Shown here one piece after another: positions 1-9,150 of a DNA stretch of 20,000 bases. The translations under genes were made by a program, and so were the position numbers. The DNA is taken from NCBI GenBank assembly GCA_018398765.1, contig JAHBMJ010000731.1, positions 1-20,000 of the forward strand, written 5' to 3'. The stretch is from Chromera velia (lineage: Eukaryota; Sar; Chromeraceae). Below the pieces are notes generated by a model. The model was not told where the DNA came from. It searched no databases and saw only the letters and a program-made list of their open reading frames with translations. Numbering within the stretch: position 1 is the stretch's first letter; every line of letters starts with the position of its first letter.

Positions 1-1211
1 TGATCGACTTGAAACATTCGACGGAAAGCCGATTTTGGGAGCCGATTTTAGATCGGCCAACCATGTGACGGCCCCAGAAGGCAAGCTACGCATTGCGGGC
101 CAGGGCCCGGCCGGCCACCAAGGCCAAAAAGCACTTCCCGGCTGCGCGCTGACCCATCAAAAATTTGATTCAAAATGCCGATCTGAAAAATTCTCAGTCA
201 GGTCTTCAGAAAGTTCTCCTCCACTCAGAAAGTCGGGTCAACAGAATGGGCCTCTATCCACAAAATCTCGTTGTCAAGCATTCCATTGGATTGTATTGGA
301 AGGCTTGACAACGACGAAATCGTGTTCAGCTTTTTATTCCAGAACCTCATTTTTGGAGAGGTTACAGATTCCGGAGTTTTTTCCCCCTCCGGTATCTGTG
401 TTGGCTGGACACCTCTGGTTGCTCGTGGGAGTGGTTGCCTCGGTGCAAAGGAGTTGTACAACAACTAGAAGGGTTGCCATACCAGTTTAGATCGCTCAAT
501 CAGGTCAGTTCGTTTTGTGTCGTTCCACCAGCAACAGGGGGGGGTGGACCCTCTCGCAGGGGTACGAAGCTGGCCAATTTGGAACCCCTGGTGGAGGGGG
601 GAGGTCCGACCTGCTCTGCAGGTTTGCGTCCAAAATGTGTNGCTTCGTACCCCTGCGAGAGGGTCCACCCCCCCCTGTTGCTGGTGGAACGACACAAAAC
701 GAACTGACCTGATTGAGCGATCTAAACTGGTATGGCAACCCTTCTAGTTGTTGTACAACTCCTTTGCACCAAGGCAACCACTCCCACGAGCAACCAGAGG
801 TGTCCAGCCAATACAGATACCGGAGGGGGAAAAAACTCCGGAATCTGTAACCTCTCCAAAAATGAGGTTCTGGAATAAAAAGCTGAACACGATTTCGTCG
901 TTGTCAAGCCTTCCAATACAATCCAATGGAATGCTTAACAACGAGATTTTGTGGATAGAGGCCCATTCTGTTGACCCGACTTTCTGAGTGGAGGAGAACT
1001 TTCTGAAGACCTGACTAAGAATTTTTCAGATCGGCATTTTGAATCAAATTTTTGATGGGTCAGCGCGCAGCCGGGAAGTGCTTTTTGGCCTTGATGGCCG
1101 GCCGGGCCCTGGTCCGCAATGCGTAGCTTGCCTTCTGGGGCCGTCACATGGTTGGCCGATCTAAAATCGGCTCCCAAAATCGGCTTTCCGTCGAATGTTT
1201 CAAGTCGATCA
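1..1211. repeat. Giant inverted repeat (palindrome), arms 1-570 and 642-1211
   Basis: Position i pairs with position 1212-i for the whole length. I aligned the two arms base by base over 570 bp and found no indels and six mismatches, at left-arm positions 99, 118, 195, 275, 400 and 441 (about 99% identity). All six are transitions, and each has G or C in the left arm where the reverse-complemented right arm has A or T. The left arm starts at the window edge, so the palindrome may extend further left. The arms carry mirrored ORFs of up to 151 codons that match nothing I recognise. It could be a fold-back mobile element, a palindromic duplication, or two haplotypes joined head to head by the assembler. 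The sequence differences argue against simple re-use of the same reads. Confidence 0.95.
571..641. other. Asymmetric spacer of the palindrome, ending in an N
   Basis: This 71-bp segment separates the two arms and is not itself an inverted repeat of the arms. It contains a purine-rich run around 590-603. It ends with a single ambiguous base at 641, exactly where the right arm begins. The N at this junction may mark an assembly join rather than one unread base. Confidence 0.8.
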
Positions 1212-2475
1212 AAGCACGACCTAGTGCCGCCTCTCTCCCATCACACAGACTTGCTCTCCAGCAATGAAAGTAGGCTTTATCGAAAGCCCAGAGGATTGGC
1301 TTCTTTGCTTTTTCTTAGGTTTATGACATTCACTCTACTGGTTGCCCTGAGAGGGCAATTTCGATCTTCCATCATGAAGGGCATGCACGGCCCGTCTTCA
1401 CGCAAAGGGGCCTACGAAGTTGCCCCAGTAAAGCTTCTATTGAATCCTTTCCATGCGTACGCTCTAACAAGCTCTAGATGAGGAGCTGGAAAGGCTTTCT
1501 GGATGAGGAGGCCAGCTCTGGGTGGCTAGAAGGTGAGCCACTTTATGAATTTTTGTATATCTGTGCTGCAGGTCAGACTGAGCCTTTCTCGGAGGACCGT
1601 TTGTCGGTGCTTGGGTTTCGTAAGGAAGCATTACGGCTGGTAATCTCGGGTGATCTGAAGTTGTGGGAGTGAGGCGCAGCTCTTGTTTGCATAAGAATTT
1701 GGAGGTAGGGCTCTTGGGTGGACTAAGACCTAGTGGCCAGTGCTGGGCCTCACCCAGAAAAAACAAGAACGGTATGGTGGCTGGTCGTGGGCAAGGCCCT
1801 CTAGCTAGAGGCCATGGATCGATCAGGCTTTCAGAAGCTAAGCATTTACCTCTTGTACGGTCATAGTGCTCAACATTTGTTTGGTTGAACTGCTTTCTGT
1901 GGGTGTTAAATCGGTAGATCTGTTTGCGGACATTCATTTTTACCTTTCATGGGGGTTGCCCGCTGTGTGCTCCCTCCTTACATCAGTATGCGGATTCGGC
2001 GTATTTCATTAAAAGTAAAAGTCAGCTTGTTTATGCATTACACTGCGCATTGTCATATGCCTGCAGAGTCTGCAATCACTCTCCGACATATCAACATACT
2101 ATAACTCTTTCACCTCACTCACGTCCAACAATTTCCAACATACACACCATAAACCCATTAAACCTTATCTTTAAAAGTTGTTCATACTTTCGTGCAGGTA
2201 AAAAACAATAAATAGAATCATTTTAAGTGTTTTAAAGACTTAGTTTTTTATATAAAATTTAGTGTGATATATAGAAAATTAAAAGTCACTTTCTAGTACA
2301 AAAGTTTCAATTGTCAGTACAGTCAGTTTAATCCCCATTTCGATCAGCTAGAGTCACCAGTTTCAATTCTTTAGATAGAATTAAGACGCTCGATTGATTT
2401 TGATTGAAGTGATTCTGACCTAACCTTGTACTAGTTTTTCGACAAGAGAAGTAGAGGGGCAAAGATTTGAGAAAA
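1212..2475. other. Region without a recognisable gene
   Basis: Short ORFs occur on both strands, for example 1478-1672 (+) and 1464-1937 (-). None shows a domain or motif I know, and they overlap each other in opposite directions. From about 2130 to 2460 the DNA becomes AT-rich, which fits the upstream region of the TRAF-like relic. I see no clear promoter element. Confidence 0.5.
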
Positions 2476-3304
2476 ATGTCCATGTCGAAGCGTCTCAGTC
2501 TCGACACCTCTTTTGCCGCGGATAGTCATATAGTTCAGGCTGTAAATGCTCTTTGTTCTATTTGTTATGACTTCATAGATGAGCCGATGGAAGTAAATTG
2601 CGAAGCTAAGCACATCTACTGTATGTCTTGTATTCAGAAAGTGCTCGATCGGGACGAGTCTTATCTGACGTGTAGAGACGACTTCGATAAACTTGAGAAG
2701 CTGCATAGAATGCTTGTTGACATGATTGAGCAGGTGAAATGGAAGTGTCTGAACTATAAAAAAGGTTGTGTATTTATGGGGACAAAGCGGGAGTTGGAGA
2801 AGCACCTGGAAGATGGGTGTAAGGAATATGAAATTAAGTGTTCCTGGGAGAATTTTCCCGACTCTCAAGAGGGTGCTTCGACCCTTTCGGTCTGAGCACG
2901 AAAAAGAATACCTATTCTGACTCATTCCCTGTCCTCACTACGAGAAGGAATTCCCTTTCAACCTAGATGTCAACCACATCGACGTTTGTCCCAAGGTCAT
3001 GATCAAATACCCTAAAAAATGTGGACAGTGGCTTCCACGTGAAAATGTTCCTACGCACTTTGAGACCGACTGCAAAGAAGAAATGGTTGAGTGCTTCGTG
3101 CCTAGGTATGATGAGCGACTCAAAAGGAAGGGAGTCGATCAGCATCATGAAGAACGAGAGTGGAAGAAACACATTCATACGCTTTCTTGTCAATTGGGAG
3201 CTGCGTTGAAGTCCCTGGAAGAGACCCGGGCTCGGCTAGACAAGATCGAGAAGACCGTCTCTGACATGCTGGAGATCCAACTAGAATTCCCCAACTTTAA
3301 GTAG
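2476..3304 (+). pseudogene. RING / TRAF-type zinc-finger protein relic (N-terminal and middle part)
   Basis: The first ATG in frame is at 2476. The first frame runs to a TGA at 2893-2895. It holds a RING-like stretch (CSIC, then C-x3-H-x2-C-x2-C near residues 33-60), but the last Cys pair expected of a C3HC4 RING is reduced to a single Cys. A first TRAF-type finger follows (KCLNYKKGC...L..H...GC). The homology then continues in the +1 frame from about 2858, is interrupted by a TGA at 2918-2920, and resumes with CPHYEKEF, NHIDVCP, KKCGQWLP and HFETDC, which are further TRAF fingers. A predicted coiled coil ends at a TAG (3302-3304). Family members usually act as ubiquitin ligases or signalling adaptors. 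A 55-nt intron (2890-2944) would restore the frame but would remove finger residues, so I prefer a decayed gene. Sequencing error is the other possibility. Confidence 0.7.
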
Positions 3305-3772
3305 AGGGTGCAAGGGTTTGCAAAGGGACAGCATCTGGAGACCCCCAAATTTTTTTTTTTGGTGCATGCCTGTGTGTGTTTGTCAGTCTACTTTGACACT
3401 TTACATACTACATCGAATTCACTCATCAAGCGAATTTTGATATTGTTGTAGAAGACTGATACAAGCATTACACCACTCATCCTAAGGGCTTTCCTGTTTC
3501 AAGGTTGCTTTTTACTTGGTGGTGTTAAAAACTTTGGGCCTGCTACTTTACATAATGAACATTCCATCTTTCATCAAGTAACCGCTGTCAGACGTCTTGC
3601 CTACCTCTTTCCAGCCACTGTCAGACGTCCGTGTGTAACTTTTTTCTCAGTTGGTGCTACAGTTACTGAAAGTTTCAGTGACAGCCTCTTCTTCTTTTGT
3701 GATCATCCAGAGACGTAATATAAGTTTCGATGTATGTTGTAACTTGAAGCTGAGCTCTTACTTTACTATGTG
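3305..3772 (+). other. Gap between TRAF-finger part and MATH part of the relic
   Basis: The two forward frames I translated from 3301 and 3303 close within about 100 bases, and I found no N-terminal half of a MATH domain here. The segment contains a T10 run near 3350 and two near-copies of CTGTCAGACGTC, around 3587 and 3618. It could be an intron, a deletion scar or 3' flanking DNA. Confidence 0.45.
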
Positions 3773-4075
3773 ATACTGTTTGCAAGAATGCCTTTTTGTC
3801 TCCGGCTGTATCCATATGGATCGAACGCAGAGAGTCTCCCTGGAGGAAAGATGACTAGACTGGACCTCATCAAGTGGGAAGACTACCAGAAGACTCTGAC
3901 CTGTATTGTCAACATCCACTGTCTTGGGATAGAGAGGAGCTTCACACATGACTTTTGCACATCCAACACCCACGCAGGTTGGGGATTTTCCACCTTCTGT
4001 TCCTCTAATGCGCTGCTCAGTCAGGTGGGGGACCAGACGTTGCAAGTGACCGTGTGGCTCACCAGAAAATGCTAA
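3773..4075 (+). pseudogene. C-terminal half of a MATH (TRAF-C) domain
   Basis: The frame reads FCLRLYPYGSN, then THAGWGFSTFCSS and GDQTLQVTVWL, and stops at TAA 4073-4075. The order 'hydrophobic-YP-G', 'GWG-S-F' and 'DxTLxVxVWL' is characteristic of the second half of a MATH/TRAF-C domain, which binds receptor or substrate peptides as a beta sandwich. There is no suitable ATG, and the frame has a stop just upstream (3740-3742). If spliced, a possible acceptor is the AG near 3786. It lies downstream of the RING/TRAF-finger relic on the same strand, in the order expected for one gene, so I read it as that gene's last exon or remnant. Confidence 0.65.
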
Positions 4076-5181
4076 AATAGCCCCGACCAGTTGAAGGGTC
4101 CGGCTTTGTCTACCGCTTTTAACTACTTTTAAGCAAAATACTTAGTGAAATAATACTTAGAAATACAGTTTTACCGTGACAATGCCATCCACTGATATCC
4201 AGTTTTATAACTTTTGTGTAACTTTTGTTGAACTTTGTCCCTAGTTTGAATCGACACCATAATGATTTAATTAGTAAATTGTTATATTTTACTGATACTT
4301 TCAAGTTATCATATTTTAAGCACTTATAATGATTTATTTAAGTATTATGAAAGTTGTAGCCAACTTGAACTAGGTAGTTAACTTGCCTTAGTTGCCTAGC
4401 AACTTGCTAGCCAATTTGTAGAAAATTGTCAGGAATCACTAAACTTTTAAATAAAATATGATACGTGCTGCGTTTGTTTAAGGATATTTAAGTCCCACAT
4501 AGTCTCAAACGATAAAACTAGCTATAAAAATTTATAAAAAAATATCATTACTAGTATCAATATTTTTTTTTACTATACTACTAGTATAATAAAGTATCTA
4601 GTAGTATCTAGCAAAGTATAAAATTACTTTAGGCTTAATCAGTAACTTGAATTAATTCGGATCCGGGTCATGAGTCACAGGCTCGAATACACACAATTCC
4701 ATTAAAAAAAGATGTTTTAGCTGCACGCTAGGCTACTAATACACGTAGGGGCCGGCCACCAGACTGGCACCATGCAGTTAGAGGCAGCAGTCTTTAAATT
4801 GTTTATTTTCAACATTTATATAGTTAAAAGTCTAGTCACAAGTACACTTACAACATGCAGTAGTAGCAGTACTTAGTATATTATGTAATACTACCAGTAT
4901 ATGTTCATATACTGCATGTTATGATCTAAGTTATGATAGACTTTGATAGTGATAGTGATAGTGATTTAATTGATACGCTAGGTAGAGCACTATCGTATAT
5001 TCACTTTATACTAGTACTTAGTGATTGTGACACAATTTAACACCATGTATAAGTTGGGGAAAGCCAAAAACACCGATCAACTTATCATTAAACTTATAGT
5101 TGAATCCAAACACACTAAAAACTCCATTTTAAATTTCATCTCTTTTTTCTTCAAAATCTCAAGCAGACTTGAAGCAGTGAA
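4076..5181. other. AT-rich convergent intergenic region
   Basis: This lies between the end of the TRAF-like relic (+) and the stop codon of the GalNAc-transferase gene (-). It is AT-rich and contains simple runs such as repeated CTAGTA-type words at 4550-4615 and GATAGT repeats around 4944-4966. No coding region is supported. It probably holds the 3' untranslated and termination regions of both neighbours, but I cannot place a confident polyadenylation signal. Confidence 0.6.
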
Positions 5182-5499
5182 TCATCGAAAAGCTTGGCCG
5201 CCTTTTTCGCCGCCTTCTGCACTTTTTTCTCCCCCTGCTGCGCTTACCAGGGGAATGTTTTCTTGCCCCTCCTCCCCCCTTTGACCCTCTTCATATTGGA
5301 GAGAACCGCCCTCCTTCCCGATCCCATCACCGGGCGCCTCCACAAAAGGAGGGAGACGGGGGAGGGCAGACACCCCTAAGGGAGAATGGAAGGAGGAGGG
5401 AGACTCTGAGGAAGGAGGGGGCACAAACTTTTGTGCATCCCAGATCTGAGACAGATCTCCACTCAGACCCTCACTGCACGGTTGGGCCTCCAGGTGACC
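5182..5499 (-). CDS. GalNAc-T exon 17 (end of lectin 2 and C-terminal tail)
   Basis: Encodes [20 protein letters not shown], which completes lectin repeat 3 of module 2, then F.PPP (also found at the same place in exon 9) and a low-complexity tail rich in Gly, Glu and Pro, ending at TGA (5182-5184). Acceptor GTGCAG|GGTCAC. Confidence 0.72.
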   Translation of the reverse strand, partial: GHLEAQPCSEGLSGDLSQIWDAQKFVPPPSSESPSSFHSPLGVSALPRLPPFVEAPGDGIGKEGGSLQYEEGQRGEEGQENIPLVSAAGGEKSAEGGEKGGQAFR

Positions 5500-7791
5500 C
5501 TGCACGCACGCTTGCTCTTAAGTGATTTTCACTGATTGAAAAACGAAAGCCTATGTCACTCAACGATCCCCGTGCGCAGACATATGATCGGCGTAGCTAG
5601 GCATCCAGAGGATACAGAAGCATGTAGAACTGGAAAAGAAAGACAGGAGGGCGCGGCGATGTCACCCCTTTTTCTCGAAACCTTCCGGCCAACGACAAAG
5701 GCGGCGTAGTATCACTGCATGGAAAAGTTGTCGGAAAGGATAGGGGAAGAGTGCTGACGCAAGCTCAGTTCATGAAGAGGTTCAGAGGATTAGGCTTCTC
5801 GCACACACGCAACAGCACACGCTCTTTCATCTATGTGAGTACATGATGATGCGACTGTGTCTTCAAGTTCACATTCCCTGAATTGCTCTGGACAAAGACA
5901 CCACTCCTCGGAGTCTGACCTGTCCCTCTGCATCTTTCCGTGTCGTCAGGCACAGGCTGGCTCCTTTCTTGCCATCAATTTCCCGATCTTCGACTTCTCT
6001 CCACTCTAACCTTCCCCTCTCGTACCCTGGCATGAGAGGGGGGAGGAGGGAATCGTTCTCGCCCCAATTCTCCAAAGACAAAGGCAGGAAGGCTACATGC
6101 AGCCGACTCCTTGTCATCTCTTTGCAATCCCTCAGTCTATCGGGGGCGTCCCAACACACGCGTTCATTCATCAACAGCATCAGTTGGTTCGTCAGTCTGC
6201 ATAAGCAGTTGATCACTCATGCTCATGCATGTGCATGCATGCATGTAGAGAGAGACACATTCACGAAGGATAAAATGAACCAGGCCGGAAAGAATACGGA
6301 CAAAACGCAATCAGAAGAAGTCGGAGAGGCAAACGAATGGAGAATTGGACATGATTAAGCAAAAAAAGAGGTACAGGCATCAGGCGTTCAAGAACCTATC
6401 TGAACAGCGTGAGATGAAAATAGCGTTGTTCATTTTGGGGCGGCTGGGTGTGGTGACCGCTGGCTCACCGTACTTTCAACTCTCTTTCTCTTCTTGCTTT
6501 CCGTCTGATCATGTGGAGTTCTTTCGATCATCCCTCCCTCCTCACTCACGTTGAGAGGAGAAGACCCTGTGTCCCTCTCTGCCCATGACACCCGAACAGC
6601 CCCCCCTTCTTGCCGGCCTCCTTGTTGCCGAGGGAGTCCAGACACTGGCCCGGCAGACCTAGAGACCTCACTTCACCCAGAAACAAAATCTCCGACAGAG
6701 ACCGGATGGGGTTGTCAGTCGCGACCTCCCGAAGGTACCACGAAAAGGGGTGGCATTGGAGGCGCGACCGCAGCTCCCGTATCTGAGAGCAGAATGAATC
6801 TTTTCGATGTACAAATGCGCAGATCACTACTTCGTCGAAACGCTGTGAGGGCAGAAGGAAAAGTGATCTGAGCTCATGCCTCGCAAGAAACGCACATGTA
6901 TGCATGAAAACAGATGGAAGAAAGTCTTCTTCTTCTTCTTCTTCTTCTTCTTCTTCTTCTCCCCCTCACACACAAGCGTTGCCTTGCCGCCTTCATCTTT
7001 GATTGAAATTTCAAAGCATGCTCTCTCTTCCAAGAAAAAAGCGCCTGTGCTCACACCTCGAACGTCTCCTTTTACCAAAATTCTCTGGCCCTGTATAAGT
7101 TCTGTGAAGTCCTTCGACACAAAGATGGGAACTCAACGTTCAACGTACCTGGCAATGCGACAACGCAGCCCTCGGACGGATTCTTTCTCCGCATCTTTTT
7201 CATAACAAGTTCCGTCACGCTTCTTTCCATGCTACTTGTTTCCTTCCTTCCTTCCTTACTTCCTGGATGTTCTCTGACCTCATCGAGAGGGCCGATGTCG
7301 GGGACGGGGGGTCCCGTAATGAACGCCTGTGCGACTGGGGCGAACTCGTCCATCCAACCGGCGGCAGTTCTGCGTTTGTTCCGATGGAGTGCCTCCTGAG
7401 GCACTGTGTACCCGAGCCCGCCCTTCCTGAACACGTGGAAGACCCGCGAGCAGGGGGCGCATAGGAGACGGCCCCCGCACATCCACAAGCGGAAGGAAAA
7501 CTCGACGTTCTCGGCACCCCAGAAACGCATCTCTTTGTCATACCTGAACAGAACAACACATCACACACACACACACACACACACACAGAGGGAGAGAGAG
7601 AGGGAGAGAGAGGGAGAGAGAGAGAGAGAAAGAGAGAAAGGGAGAGAGAGAGCAACAAGACAAACTTGTGTCCTTCTTTCAGAAGTCTGTGCGAAGATTC
7701 TCCCAAAGACGAAAAACAAAACACACAGGACAGGACAAAAGGACGGAGTGCAATTATCCGTCCCCGACGGCTTCCGCGTATGATGGCCTCC

Positions 7792-7841
<50 letters not shown>

Positions 7842-8712
7842 AAACCACGCCACGCGCACACGAGCGAGAGAGAGAGAGAGAGAGAGAGAGCGCGAGAGAG
7901 ACAGAGAGACAGAGAAACAGAGAAAGAGACACGGAAGAGAGACAGGGAAAGAAAGGAAGGCAGAGAGAAGAAGAAGAAAGAGACGCCTGCAACAAAACGG
8001 GCAAAGACAGAGAAATGCACACACAAGCAAATACACAAGATGCCGATCGAGAGCGAATGCCCCCCCAAGCCGAACCACCCTCCACGTACACATTTGACCC
8101 ACCTTCCAAACCGGAAGGTCCCCCTTCAAGCACAAGAGGCAAGCAAACCCATCCATCATTTATTTATTCATTCATTCATTGGACGCACCCCCCGAGCTCA
8201 AAGAACCAGTCTCTCTCCACAGCGAAGAGCCCCCCCGCCATCACAGGCGAGGCAATCGGGTCAGGTCGGGTGACGGGGGCCGTCAAGGACGCCTGCTCAA
8301 CTATGGACCACCGAAAGTCCAGACGGCACCTGCATGACAACAAATGCGTGCACACAAAAAGACGGTCAGAGAGAGCCCGAGAGAAAAACAAAGAAAGAAA
8401 AGACCAGAGAGATGTCCCTCCGCGCAGCCCAACAGCATTTTGCCAAAGTGCCATACGGCTGCATGAAACCTCTGCAGACTCTCACGTGACAACTGACAAC
8501 GGCTCAAATTAGCTCAGTATGCTCAGAAGAGAAGATGCATAGAGAGAGAACGAGAGAGAGAGACAGAACGAGACTGAGAGAAAAGACGGAAAACAAGACC
8601 CCTCAAGAACATACCAAAATTACCCGACCAAATATGACGGCACAGAAGCGACCAATAAGACACATACGAAAGCAAAAAGATAAATCAAGCGACAAAGACA
8701 CACACACACATA

Positions 8713-8749
<37 letters not shown>

Positions 8750-9099
8750 GGGGACACGAAAATGAGACTCATCTTTCTAACTGTTGTGTTCACAGAAAGA
8801 ACCTGACCCGATTCCCCCAGTGCTGTCGAAGGAAAAATCCTCTGCTTTCAGCGTGTCAATAATTGGCATTGCCACGTTCTTCCTGTCTTGCCGGATGATC
8901 TCCAGGAGAGGCTCCAGCCACCCGGGTTGAGTCTCGATGTGAGAGTCCAGCACCACCACCACGCGCCCCTCCGCACGAACGGCCCCTTCAAGACGCGCAC
9001 CCATCAGACCCCGTCGTTCACCGAGACGCACCTGCACGCACCACACAGACGCTCATACCCATGCATTCACTCTCTCTCTCTCTCTCACACACACACGCA

Positions 9100-9150
<51 letters not shown>

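Noticed and set aside
35-1177. ORFs of 60 to 151 codons in the palindrome arms
   Set aside because: They occur as mirror images on both strands, match no family I know, and have no sign of coding constraint.
4679-4690. tRNA B-box-like word (GGCTCGAATAC)
   Set aside because: I could not find matching acceptor, D and anticodon stems around it, so a tRNA gene or tRNA-derived element is not supported.
5145-5245. Lys/Ala-rich reading frame ([16 protein letters not shown] type) on the minus strand
   Set aside because: It is in a different frame from exon 17 and needs an extra splice with no support. The exon 17 frame already contains the lectin end and a stop at 5182.
7561-8142. Long minus-strand ORFs rich in Leu-Ser and Cys-Val
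   Set aside because: They are translations of CT, AC and GA microsatellites in intron 13.
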